Origin: Lustribacter sp965277075
Lineage (GTDB): Bacteria; Vulcanimicrobiota; Vulcanimicrobiia; Vulcanimicrobiales; Vulcanimicrobiaceae
Length of the DNA stretch: 64,000 bases
Assembly: GCA_965277075.1 (NCBI GenBank)
Contig: OZ255707.1
Coordinates: forward strand, 1,736,001 to 1,800,000
Direction: 5' to 3'
The position numbers and the translations under genes were made by a program. How positions within the stretch are numbered: position 1 is the first letter of the stretch; each line of letters opens with the position of its first letter. Below, piece by piece: positions 34,264 to 41,968 of this stretch. The notes under the pieces were generated by a model. That model saw only the letters and a program-made list of their open reading frames with translations, was not told the DNA's origin and searched no databases.

Positions 34264-34662
34264 CGTAACCGCGTCGAACGCCGAGCGCAACGGCTTCGGC
34301 ACGCGTTGCGGCGCCGAGTTTCGCAAGCACCGAGCCGACGTGAAATTTTGCGGTGTGCTCCGAGATGTTCAGGCGCACACCGATGCGCTTGTTCGAGAAG
34401 CCGAGTGCAAGCAGTGCGAGCACGTCGCGCTCGCGTTCGGTGAGCGGTGCACCGTTCGCCGTACGATGCACGCCGGCGACCGCGCCCACAGCTGCGTCCA
34501 CGACAAGCAGACCGGCCGCCGTTACCGTGTCGATTGCGGCCTGTAATCCCGCCTCGGCCGCGGCCTCAAGCGCGACGATCTCGGTTCCCTCACCGAAGAG
34601 CGCCGCGAGGCGCGCCTGCGCTGCGGGATCACCGTCGACGGCAATCGCGCGCGGATCGTCAC
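34253..34662 (-). pseudogene. LuxR/NarL-type regulator with an apparent frameshift
   Basis: The uninterrupted part, GTG 34501 to 34253, encodes 82 residues containing a LuxR-type helix-turn-helix: LTERERDVLALLALGFSNKRIGVRLNISEHTAKFHV, complete and well conserved. Upstream the same frame stays open without any start codon and reads like a short receiver remnant (AIAVDGDPAAQARLAALFGEG). A GTG at 34662 overlaps the protease stop as GTGA and would begin M-T-I-R-A, but in another frame. Removing one CG from the (CG)4 tract near 34645-34652 joins the two. It may be a real frameshift mutation, slippage-controlled, or a sequence error. Confidence 0.5.
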
Positions 34663-35231
34663 GCAGCGCGCACGCTCGCGCCCGCGTCGACGAATCGTTC
34701 GACGTCGTCGCTCGGAATAGCGAGCGCCAAACGTCCTTCGACGAACATCGAGTTGATGCCGACCACGTTGCCTTCGATGTCGGCGAGCGGACCGCCCGAA
34801 TTGCCGGGCGCCAGGTGGAGATCGGCCTGCACGAAGCGCTGACGACGATCGCCGACCGGCGCGTGAACGATGCCCATCGTCATCGCATTCGGGATTCCCA
34901 GCGGATGTCCGACCGCGACGAGCAATTCGCCGACGCGCAGCGTTCCGGGATTCCGGCGTCGCGCGGCGCGCAGTCCGTGCGCATCGATGCGCAACAAAGC
35001 GAGATCGCGACGCGCGTCGCGGCGTATCAGCCGCGCGCGAAAGCGCCGGCCGTCGGAAAGTTCCACCTCCGCGAAGCGCCGGTTCGCGACGTGCGCGTTG
35101 GTCACGATCGCGCCGTCGGCCGACCAGATGACACCGGAGCCCGCGCCGTTGCGCCCGACGCGCACAGCGACCGTCGATGCGCGTAACTGTTCGGCGAGGC
35201 CCTCGAGCGCATCTGCGATCGCGGTCGTCAT
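34659..35231 (-). CDS. HtrA-like trypsin-fold serine protease, PDZ-less
   Basis: A 190-residue S1C-type protease with the full triad: H47 in VTNAHV, D76 in RRDLALLRI and S145 in PGNSGGPL. No signal peptide or membrane anchor is visible and there is no PDZ domain, so it may act in the cytoplasm or be anchored by a partner. It lies between a PDZ-containing homologue and a LuxR-type regulator, each junction a four-base overlap (ATGA at 35228-35231, GTGA at 34659-34662). The tight coupling suggests the three proteins work together. Confidence 0.88.
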   Translation of the reverse strand: MTTAIADALEGLAEQLRASTVAVRVGRNGAGSGVIWSADGAIVTNAHVANRRFAEVELSDGRRFRARLIRRDARRDLALLRIDAHGLRAARRRNPGTLRVGELLVAVGHPLGIPNAMTMGIVHAPVGDRRQRFVQADLHLAPGNSGGPLADIEGNVVGINSMFVEGRLALAIPSDDVERFVDAGASVRAA

Positions 35232-36121
35232 GCCTCGCGCTCGGGCCGTTCGCCGATCGTCACGTCAACATGCAGTGGCGTACCGCCGCGAAGGAGATCC
35301 AGAGCGAGGACGCTGCCGATGGCCGTACCCGCGATCGCCGAATGCACGCCTTCGATGTCCTCACGCTTCCCCGCGGCGCCGACGATTAGATCGCTGACGA
35401 CGAGTCCGGCGGCATACGCGGGGCTTGCCGGCTCCACGCCGACGACGACCGCGCCGGTGCCGCCGCCGAAGGCTTCCGGCAAATGCACGTGCTGCAAGGC
35501 AACGCCGAGATAGCCACGCGCGATGCGGCCGCCGGCCAGCAGTGCATCGACGACACGCGCAATCGTGCGGCTGGGTACGGTCAGCGTTTGCCGGCGTGAT
35601 AATCCGGCCGTGTTCAACCCGATCGCCGCGCCTTCGGCGTCGACGAGCGGGCTACCGGAGAAGCGCGGATACAAGGCCAGATCGGGACGCACGAACTGAT
35701 CGATGTCGCCGCCTTGCCACGTGCGCCACGCGCCGCTCACGGCGCTCACGACGCCCATCGTCGCGGCGAGATCACCGTCGTCGTCGCGTGCGATCGCGAG
35801 CGCGATCGAACCGATATGGATCGTGCTCTGCGCGAACGCGAGCGGCGTTCCGGCGCGTTCGGTGCGCAACAGCGCGAGATCGGTCGACGGATCGCGTCCG
35901 ACGATCGTCGCGCTCTCGGTAGCGCCGTCGGCGAAGACGACCTCGACGTCGTCGTTCTCGAGCGCGTGGTCCGCGGTGACGATCAGATTCGGCCGGATGG
36001 TGAAGCCGCTCGATCCGATGCGATCGCGCGCTTCGACCGCGACGACGCTGGGCGCAACGCGCTCTACCGCGGCGGCGATTTCATGTGAGAGCGCGAGGAG
36101 CGCGCTCGAGTCCGTTGTCAT
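35228..36121 (-). CDS. HtrA-like serine protease with C-terminal PDZ domain
   Basis: A 297-residue protein. The protease fold has H52 (TADHAL), D81 (TDLALLR) and S155, but the usual GNSGGP around the nucleophile is RFSGSP, so the oxyanion-hole region is altered and activity is uncertain. Residues about 205-290 form a PDZ domain (ARGYLGVALQHVHLP, VVVGVEPASPAYAAGLVVSDLIVGA). No signal peptide is seen. I chose ATG 36121; eight more codons are open upstream. It is coupled by ATGA to the PDZ-less protease, and may serve as its substrate-binding partner. Confidence 0.85.
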   Translation of the reverse strand: MTTDSSALLALSHEIAAAVERVAPSVVAVEARDRIGSSGFTIRPNLIVTADHALENDDVEVVFADGATESATIVGRDPSTDLALLRTERAGTPLAFAQSTIHIGSIALAIARDDDGDLAATMGVVSAVSGAWRTWQGGDIDQFVRPDLALYPRFSGSPLVDAEGAAIGLNTAGLSRRQTLTVPSRTIARVVDALLAGGRIARGYLGVALQHVHLPEAFGGGTGAVVVGVEPASPAYAAGLVVSDLIVGAAGKREDIEGVHSAIAGTAIGSVLALDLLRGGTPLHVDVTIGERPEREA

Positions 36122-36176
36122 GCGACCAGCATACGAGCCGGCCACCCGCGACGCATCACCCGATCGGGCGGTGCGT

Positions 36177-36740
36177 CTACTCTTCGCCCTGCAGCAGCTT
36201 CCCGATCAGTTCGGTGCGACGGGTGCTCTGCGTTTTCCGATAGATGCTCTTGATGTGATCGGCGACGGTGCTCTCCGCGATGGTCAAACCGCGCGCGATG
36301 CTCGCGTTGGACTGATTGTCGAGCATCAAGCGCAGCACGTCCATCTCGCGTTTCGAGAGGCCATAGCGCTGCGCTGCCCGCTGGATCGAGCCGCGAACCT
36401 CACCGCACTCGACGAAAACAACCGTCGTCTGCGCCCACGCACCCTCGAGCGGCACGGTGCGCAGCCACGTGTCTTCGGTCAGCGGCACGAGCGTCGCTTC
36501 GTGCAACGCGCCGCATTCCGAAAGGCGCACCAGCGCTTCGGGAATCAACGCGTCGATCGCCGCACCCGGCGCAATGGAAAGCACGGTCAGGCTTGCATCG
36601 ATGATGAAAAACCGCGGCGGCACCCGCCGGCGAATGTACGACGCGGCGCGGGCGTCGTACGGGTCGGAACCCGGCTTGCGCGCCGCGTGGGTCGAACACG
36701 GCCGCCAGCGCGCGGTCTGATGCGAGCTATTACGTAGCAC
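36177..36740 (-). CDS. LuxR-type HTH transcriptional regulator
   Basis: The C-terminus holds a complete LuxR helix-turn-helix: YGLSKREMDVLRLMLDNQSN, then ASIARGLTIAESTVADHIKSIYRKTQ. Before it is a small beta-rich input domain (RFFIIDASLTVLSIAPGAA through TTVVFVECGEV), as in short single-domain sensors. The start is unclear: GTG 36740 gives 187 residues, while the frame is open to GTG 36992, which overlaps the decarboxylase stop as GTGA. The extra 84 residues have poor codon bias and no recognisable fold, so I favour a start near 36740 and a roughly 250-base upstream region. Confidence 0.7.
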   Translation of the reverse strand: MLRNSSHQTARWRPCSTHAARKPGSDPYDARAASYIRRRVPPRFFIIDASLTVLSIAPGAAIDALIPEALVRLSECGALHEATLVPLTEDTWLRTVPLEGAWAQTTVVFVECGEVRGSIQRAAQRYGLSKREMDVLRLMLDNQSNASIARGLTIAESTVADHIKSIYRKTQSTRRTELIGKLLQGEE

Positions 36741-36988
36741 GGCGGTACAACCACACGCCCAACGGCGATGGTATTCAATTCCATCGTTGCGATGCGAGAC
36801 GACTTTATTGGTATCGCCGAGAAATGTTCGCAGAGCGACGAACGGTACTCGGCGCGTATCGTCGCGCTTTTCCGTCGAGGACATTCTGCACCCACCAGTC
36901 AGACGTGTTGGAGAGAATGGTGTATCCCGTTTCGAGGGGGCGATTGCCTCCGTCGCTTCCGAAAAGACTTCGTAAAAAGTGTTTTCCA

Positions 36989-38509
36989 TCACTCGCTAAC
37001 AACCCGAATCCGGCGCAGCTCGCCGTCATAGGGTCCTTGCATCCGTACGCCTGCTTTCTTCTCCAGCTCGAGGTAGGAAATGATCTCCGGCGTGATCTCT
37101 TCGCCGGGCGAAATCACCGGAATCCCCGGCGGATATGGGGTGATTACCTCGGCACAGATGCGGCCGGCGCTCTTTTTGAAGTTGACGAGCTCCGTCGTCG
37201 CGAGGAATGCCTCGCGCGGCAGCAAGCGGATTGGCGGGATGCTCGGCAGCTTGTACGTCCCGGTTTTCAAGCGCCGGTCGAGCACGCCCGAGGGCGAGAA
37301 GATATCGACGGGCCGATCCTCGCGGGCCAGCTCGCGGACCCCGTAAACGAACTCGTCCGCCGCGTCGGGCGTGGTGCCGATTGTAAAGAGCGCGAGGCAG
37401 TTGAAGAGGTCGGCCAACTCGCACTGCACGTTGTAACGGCGCCGTAGGATTTCTTCGGCTTCGTAGCCGGTGTAGCCGAGTGCCTTGACGGTCACCGTAA
37501 CCTTGGTCGGATCGAGATCGAAGACGCCGGGCCGGCCTTCCAGTTCTTCACCGAAGCAGTACACGTTCGGGATGTCGTTGATGCGCCGTCGCGTGTCGTT
37601 CGCAATTTCGATCGTACGCGAAAGCAACGCCGGTCCGTCCAGCGCCACCTGCCGGCGTGCGACGTCGAGTGAGGCGACCAGTACGAGATTGGGCGACGTC
37701 GAAAGAAACAGTTTGTAGACCGCCTTCAGACGGTCGAGACGGATACGCGACCCTTGCACGTGCAACATCGCGGTTTGCGAGAGCGAGCCCAACATCTTGT
37801 GCGTCGAGTTGATACACATGTCGGCGCCGGCTTGCATCGCCGACTTCGGTAATGCCGGATGAAAGTGGAAGTGCGGCCCCCACGCTTCGTCGACGAGGAA
37901 CGGGATGTTATATTCGTGCGCGACCGCCGCGATCGATTCGAGATCTGCCGCGACGCCGTAGTAGGTCGGGCTCACGATATAAACGGCTTTCACATCCGGG
38001 TTCGCTTCGAGCGTCGCGCGCACGGTCTGCGGTGTCACGGTGTGATCCATGTGCAGCGCTTCATCGACTTCCGGTTGCATCCACACCGGATAGCCGCCGC
38101 TCATGATCAGGCCGCCCATCGCGCTCTTGTGCGCGTTCCGCGGCAGCGCGATTTTCTCACCCGGGTTGAGCGCGGTCATCATCATGCACTGGTTGCCGCT
38201 GGTCGAGCCGTTGATGAGAAAATACGTGTGCTCGGCACCGAATGCATCGGCGGCCAACTCTTGCGCTTCGATCAACGGCCCTTCGGGCTGCAACAGATCG
38301 TCGAGCCCGCGGATCTGCGTGAGATCGATCGCCAGGACGTTGTCCCCGACGAAATCACGGAACGCGCGCTCCATACCGATGCCTTGCTTGTGACCCGGCG
38401 TATGAAACGGGATGACGCCGGCGTCGACGTAGTCTAGCAGAACTTGGAAGTACGGAGCCCGCCGGTGGTCGAGGCCCTCGACCAGTTCGACGTCGTCACG
38501 CGTGATCAC
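36989..38509 (-). CDS. Orn/Lys/Arg decarboxylase, fold type I PLP enzyme
   Basis: A 506-residue enzyme making a polyamine or cadaverine by amino acid decarboxylation. HTPGHKQG (residues 36-43), NGSTSGN, FLVDEAWGPHFHFHP (D207 contacts the cofactor nitrogen) and the PLP lysine K238 in INSTHKML are all present. It lacks the N-terminal receiver-like wing of enterobacterial forms, like SpeA/Cad-type enzymes of Gram-positive bacteria. GTG 38509 is chosen because homology begins there; a TATAAT box lies only ten bases upstream, which implies a nearly leaderless message. Exact substrate is undetermined. Confidence 0.92.
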   Translation of the reverse strand: MITRDDVELVEGLDHRRAPYFQVLLDYVDAGVIPFHTPGHKQGIGMERAFRDFVGDNVLAIDLTQIRGLDDLLQPEGPLIEAQELAADAFGAEHTYFLINGSTSGNQCMMMTALNPGEKIALPRNAHKSAMGGLIMSGGYPVWMQPEVDEALHMDHTVTPQTVRATLEANPDVKAVYIVSPTYYGVAADLESIAAVAHEYNIPFLVDEAWGPHFHFHPALPKSAMQAGADMCINSTHKMLGSLSQTAMLHVQGSRIRLDRLKAVYKLFLSTSPNLVLVASLDVARRQVALDGPALLSRTIEIANDTRRRINDIPNVYCFGEELEGRPGVFDLDPTKVTVTVKALGYTGYEAEEILRRRYNVQCELADLFNCLALFTIGTTPDAADEFVYGVRELAREDRPVDIFSPSGVLDRRLKTGTYKLPSIPPIRLLPREAFLATTELVNFKKSAGRICAEVITPYPPGIPVISPGEEITPEIISYLELEKKAGVRMQGPYDGELRRIRVVSE

Positions 38510-38519
38510 AGCGGGGGCG

Positions 38520-38525
38520 ATTATA
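38520..38525 (-). promoter_or_regulatory. Consensus -10 box immediately upstream of the decarboxylase GTG
   Basis: TATAAT reads on the minus strand at 38525-38520. The decarboxylase GTG is at 38509, so transcription would start about four bases before the start codon. No good -35 is visible at 17-18 bases. No Shine-Dalgarno sequence precedes the GTG, consistent with leaderless translation. Confidence 0.45.
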
Positions 38526-38570
38526 GCATGGGCGGAGGGGTTCCCGTGCGATCTGCCAACCCGTAGCGCG

Positions 38571-39131
38571 ATGATTTCCGCCCGCCCTGCGAGCGTCCCG
38601 CGAGCGATCGCAATCCGCCTCGCACTGGCCGTCGCCGGCTCCGCGCTGCTCGCACTTTCCGCGCATGTCGCCGTGCCGATGGTCCCCGTTCCGATCACGT
38701 TGCAGACGCTGGCGATTCCGCTGATCGTCCTCGCGATCGGTCGCGATCTCGCGGTGCTCGCGACGGTGTTCTACTTGATCGAAGGTGCGGTCGGCATGCC
38801 GGTGTTTGCTCCGGTCAACACCGGGCCGGGCCTGATCGGGCCGAGCGCCGGTTATCTGTGGATGTATCCGGTCAGCGCGTATGTCATGGGCACGTTGTTC
38901 GACCGCGGCTTCGGCGCGACGTACGTCGGCCGATGGCTCGCGATTTTTAGCGGTACGGCCGTCGTGTTCGTCGGCGGCGTATGGTGGCTCGCGGTCGGAT
39001 ATCACCTCACGATCGCGCAAGCGTTCGCGGCCGGCGTCACGCCGTTCGTCATCGGCGATCTTCTCAAATGCACGATCGCCGCGGGCCCGTCGTCGCGAGC
39101 GCGTGCGCTCTTCGCACGCCTCGGAGTTTAG
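38571..39131 (+). CDS. bioY: BioY biotin transporter (ECF S-component)
   Basis: A 186-residue membrane protein with about six helices. The family motifs are visible: MVPVPITLQTLAIPL, VFYLIEGAVGMPVFA, and GLIGPSAGYLWMYPVSAYVMG, the biotin-binding face. BioY imports biotin with ECF ATPases (BioM, EcfA) and BioN/EcfT; none is encoded here, so it may use a shared module or act alone. ATG 38571 is preferred to an upstream in-frame ATG at 38502, which lies over the divergent decarboxylase start. Only three bases separate its stop from the next, convergent gene. Confidence 0.93.
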   Translation: MISARPASVPRAIAIRLALAVAGSALLALSAHVAVPMVPVPITLQTLAIPLIVLAIGRDLAVLATVFYLIEGAVGMPVFAPVNTGPGLIGPSAGYLWMYPVSAYVMGTLFDRGFGATYVGRWLAIFSGTAVVFVGGVWWLAVGYHLTIAQAFAAGVTPFVIGDLLKCTIAAGPSSRARALFARLGV

Positions 39132-39134
39132 TGC

Positions 39135-39485
39135 CTACGAGGCTTTCGGAAAGTTGATGCGGACGTGCAGCCCTTCGCGGCTACGCGTGTTCACTTCGCG
39201 CACGTGCGCCTCGCGGTCGTAGATCACGCGCACGTTGTGCTTCGCGTCGAAGACGCGTTTGTCGCCGGTTTCGCCGTCCGTGCGGACCGGCAGCGGCACG
39301 TCGCGATGCATCTCGACGAATGCATCGAGTGCGTCGTGCGAGATCTCGACGGTGACGAAGCCGTTCGAATAGGCCAGCGCCAGATCCGGATCTGGGCGCT
39401 CTTCGAATGGGATGAAGCCCGTCGGACGGCGTCGCACGCCGAGCCGGCGGGCCGGCGTCGAGGGCCGGTCAACGCGACGAATCAT
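39135..39485 (-). CDS. Conserved-looking small protein of unknown function
   Basis: A 116-residue soluble protein, basic at the N-terminus (MIRRVDRPSTPARRLGVRRR) and mixed alpha/beta afterwards, with VEISHDALDAFVEMHRDVPL and a VRVIYDREAHVREVNTRSRE tail. No known motif or membrane segment is visible. Its ATG overlaps the stop of a 54-codon gene at 39482-39485 (ATGA), and the pair lies downstream of the HNH gene on the same strand. Codon use is like the neighbours. Function unknown. Confidence 0.65.
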   Translation of the reverse strand: MIRRVDRPSTPARRLGVRRRPTGFIPFEERPDPDLALAYSNGFVTVEISHDALDAFVEMHRDVPLPVRTDGETGDKRVFDAKHNVRVIYDREAHVREVNTRSREGLHVRINFPKAS

Positions 39486-39646
39486 TCGAGTTCGCCCATG
39501 AGGTCTTCGAACATACGCTCGTTTGCGATTCGCGCCATGACGGCTTCACCCTCGCGGCCGGCCTCATCGGCTGAGGCCAGCGCATCGTCGACCTCTTGGG
39601 GGGTGGCGGCGCGCCGAAAAAGGACCCGTCCGGCCGCGTCGGTCAC
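39482..39646 (-). CDS. Tiny charged protein coupled to the next gene
   Basis: GTG 39646 opens a 54-codon frame: it starts MTDAAGRVLFRRAATPQEV and ends NERMFEDLMGELE. It is acidic and mostly helical. The same frame is open further upstream without a start codon, running over the 3' end of the HNH gene. ATGA overlap with the 116-residue gene suggests translational coupling. No strong ribosome site is visible before the GTG, so the start is uncertain. Confidence 0.5.
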   Translation of the reverse strand: MTDAAGRVLFRRAATPQEVDDALASADEAGREGEAVMARIANERMFEDLMGELE

Positions 39647-39705
39647 AGTGATGTAGGCGCTACTCCCCGAGACTGCTCTCGACGGCGCCGCTTCGTCGTC
39701 GACGG

Positions 39706-40239
39706 CTACTCCGCGTCGACGCGTTCGTCGATCGAAACGTTGTACAAGAACAAGAACTTATGCCACTCCCCGGGCAACGTGTTCCGCTTGACGCGGATCC
39801 ATGGAATATATTTCGGCGCTTTCGGCTTGCGCTTGAGCAGCATGTTGGCGTGCTCGGGCGTCCGGTTGTTCTTTCGGTTGTTGCAACGCATGCACGCGCA
39901 GACCAAATTTTCCCACGTCGAGGGACCGCCTTTGCTGCGCGGGTGCACGTGGTCGACCGTCATCATCCGCTCGCCCTTGAGGTTGCAGTACTGACACGTG
40001 TAGTCATCGCGCAACAAGATGTTTTTCTTGGTGAGCGCGACCTTTTGCATGGGGCGCTTGATGTAGTAGAGCATGCGGATGATCGAGGGCATCTTCATTT
40101 CGAACGTCGGCGACGTCAACCGGTGCTCGCGGCCGTGAACGACCTCGGCCTTGCCGGAGAAGATCAGCTTCACCGCACGCTGGAACGTCGTGATGTTCAG
40201 CGCTTCATACGTGAAGTTGAGGACCAAGACGTCGTTCAC
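39706..40239 (-). CDS. HNH endonuclease family protein
   Basis: A 177-residue protein. The N-terminal 70 residues (LNFTYEALNITTFQRAVKLI) match the DUF-like region found before the HNH domain in a common bacterial family. The HNH part has zinc-binding cysteine pairs C82/C85 (DYTCQYC) and C116/C119 (CMRCNNRK), and catalytic D96-H97 in TVDHVHPRSKGG, with WENLV for the metal-binding helix. GTG start with a near-perfect AAGGAGG site seven bases upstream. Such stand-alone HNH proteins are common in free-living bacteria, with role unproven. Confidence 0.92.
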   Translation of the reverse strand: MNDVLVLNFTYEALNITTFQRAVKLIFSGKAEVVHGREHRLTSPTFEMKMPSIIRMLYYIKRPMQKVALTKKNILLRDDYTCQYCNLKGERMMTVDHVHPRSKGGPSTWENLVCACMRCNNRKNNRTPEHANMLLKRKPKAPKYIPWIRVKRNTLPGEWHKFLFLYNVSIDERVDAE

Positions 40240-40267
40240 CGTGCCTCCTTACCGGTGCGGTATACAA

Positions 40268-40295
40268 AAAAGCGAGACACGGTAGCCTCGCTTTT
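40268..40295 (-). terminator. Rho-independent-type hairpin upstream of the HNH gene
   Basis: Stem arms AAAAGCGAG (40268-40276) and CTCGCTTTT (40287-40295) with a 10-base loop. On the minus strand it is followed by six Ts, the terminator orientation; on the plus strand only by TTTT. No plus gene ends nearby. Any minus-strand transcript stopped here would come from the right, antisense to the histidine kinase, perhaps from pdxST. Confidence 0.55.
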
Positions 40296-40480
40296 GGACG
40301 AACGGGAGATGCGGGAAGGTGAGCTCGGCCGTATTCGTTCCAAAGTGTGCACGAGCGTCGGCATGCCCAGACGATTCGGTGTTTTTACGGGCAATTACTG
40401 CGTCTGCACGGCATCGCTCGCCGAAGTGTAAAGTTTCTGCGCCTTTCGTTCGAAGACTATTCCGTGGGGTGGACCATCCG

Positions 40481-41968
40481 ATGAAGGCGCACCTGTCGTC
40501 CCGCTCCCCTTGGGAGCGGGACGACTCGCCGTCGCCCGACGACGGCTTTCCGATGCAAGCCGCAATCGACGCCGCAACCGACATGATCTTCATGACGGGT
40601 GACGCCGCCGGCCCAGGTGCCGGACCGCGAATCGTCTACGCGAACGCCGCGATGGCGCATGAATTCGGCTTCACGCCGGCCGAACTCGTCGGCAAATCAC
40701 CGGCGGTCGCCTTCGGGCCGCGGACCGACCCGGCGGTGATCGCGCGGATGCGCGACGCGATGTTGACGATGCAGGACACCGAAGTCGAATTCCGCGCGTA
40801 CCGTGCCGATGGGACGTCGTTTTGGACCGATTGGCGCGGGCGCGGCATCGTCGACCCTTCAACGGGCGCCCGGCACTGGATCGCAATCGGCCGCAACACG
40901 GATGAACGCCGGCGTGCCGACGACCGGCTGGCGATTCTTTCGACCGCGATCGAAAACGCGAACGACGCCGTCTACGTATACGGGACGCACGCCGACGAAG
41001 CGGTCCCGCGGATACGCTACGTCAACCCGGCCGGTGTGCGGAACAGCGGTTTCACCGAAGAGGAGCTGATGAACGGCGCGAGCCGCCGCGGACCGTTGAC
41101 GGAACCGAATCTTCTCGAAACGATCGTCGCCGAAATGACGGCGGGTCGCCCGATGGATAGACGTCTTCAGTTCTATCGCAAGGACGGGTCGCCGTACTGG
41201 GCCGGCGTCCATTTCCAACCCGTTTGCGACCGCGCCGGCGACTGTTCGCAGTGGATTTGCGTGGAGCGAGATATCACGGCCGACGTTGAACGCGAAGAAG
41301 CGCGTACTGACCTCATGGCGATGATCGGGCATGATTTGCGCAATCCGCTCACGAGCATTTTGGGTTATAGTGAGATGCTGCTCGAAACGATGGAACCGAG
41401 CGACGATCGCGCGGCCGTTGCCCAAATCCACCTCGCGGGGCGCCGGTTAGAGAGCCTTGCGTTCGAACTCCTGACGATCTCGCGCATGGAGCGTAACGCC
41501 TACGAACCGTACGTCGAAGAAGTGGACGTCGTCGCGCTGCTGACCGACGTCGTCGCGTACATGCCGCACGGCAGTCGCGTCGTGGTAACGGCGCCCGTTG
41601 CACTCGCGGTGCAATCCGACGCAAGCGTGTTGCGGCACACGTTCGAAAATCTGCTCAGCAACGCGCTGAAGTTTTCGTCGGCGCCGGCGCGCGTGACGGT
41701 CGAATTGAACGCGCTCGGCGCCGGACTGTGCTTGCGCGTGAGAGATTCCGGCATCGGTATTCCGGCGGCCGATCTGCCGCACGTCTTCGATCGCGCGACC
41801 CGTGGTGCAAACGTCGGTGCGCGGCATGGAACCGGGCTCGGTCTGACGTTCGTGAAGCGATTGGTCGACTCGCTGGGCGGCTCCGTGAGCGTCGAGAGCG
41901 TTGAGGGCCGCGGCAGCACATTCGACGTGCAGTTGCCCGGTGCGAACGTCGCTACGCCAACAACGTAA
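40481..41968 (+). CDS. PAS-domain sensor histidine kinase
   Basis: A 495-residue soluble kinase: PAS 1 (about 24-145, IVYANAAMAHEFGFTPAELVG), PAS 2 (about 150-268, RYVNPAGVRNSGFTEEEL, ending in a PAC WICVERDITADVE), HisKA with H284 in MIGHDLRNPL, and a HATPase domain with NLLSNALKFSSAPA, RDSGIGIP and GTGLGLTFVKRLVDSLGG. No membrane segment, so it senses a cytoplasmic or diffusible cue. ATG 40481 has GGGGTGG eight bases upstream. The first codons contain a perfect 14-bp hairpin. No response regulator is adjacent. The 3' end overlaps pdxT by 17 bases. Confidence 0.92.
   Translation: MKAHLSSRSPWERDDSPSPDDGFPMQAAIDAATDMIFMTGDAAGPGAGPRIVYANAAMAHEFGFTPAELVGKSPAVAFGPRTDPAVIARMRDAMLTMQDTEVEFRAYRADGTSFWTDWRGRGIVDPSTGARHWIAIGRNTDERRRADDRLAILSTAIENANDAVYVYGTHADEAVPRIRYVNPAGVRNSGFTEEELMNGASRRGPLTEPNLLETIVAEMTAGRPMDRRLQFYRKDGSPYWAGVHFQPVCDRAGDCSQWICVERDITADVEREEARTDLMAMIGHDLRNPLTSILGYSEMLLETMEPSDDRAAVAQIHLAGRRLESLAFELLTISRMERNAYEPYVEEVDVVALLTDVVAYMPHGSRVVVTAPVALAVQSDASVLRHTFENLLSNALKFSSAPARVTVELNALGAGLCLRVRDSGIGIPAADLPHVFDRATRGANVGARHGTGLGLTFVKRLVDSLGGSVSVESVEGRGSTFDVQLPGANVATPTT
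40495..40525 (+). promoter_or_regulatory. Perfect 14-bp hairpin in the 5' coding region of the histidine kinase
   Basis: Arms GTCGTCCCGCTCCC (40495-40508) and GGGAGCGGGACGAC (40512-40525) are perfectly complementary with the loop CTT. The hairpin begins 12 bases after the start codon and encodes SSRSPWERDD. It would form a very stable mRNA structure that could reduce translation from ATG 40481 or mark a 5' leader of a shorter product starting at ATG 40553. Confidence 0.6.

Noticed and set aside
36741..36992. N-terminal extension of the LuxR-type regulator to GTG 36992
   Set aside because: The GTGA overlap with the decarboxylase is tempting, but the 84 added residues have poor codon bias and no fold; kept as an alternative only.
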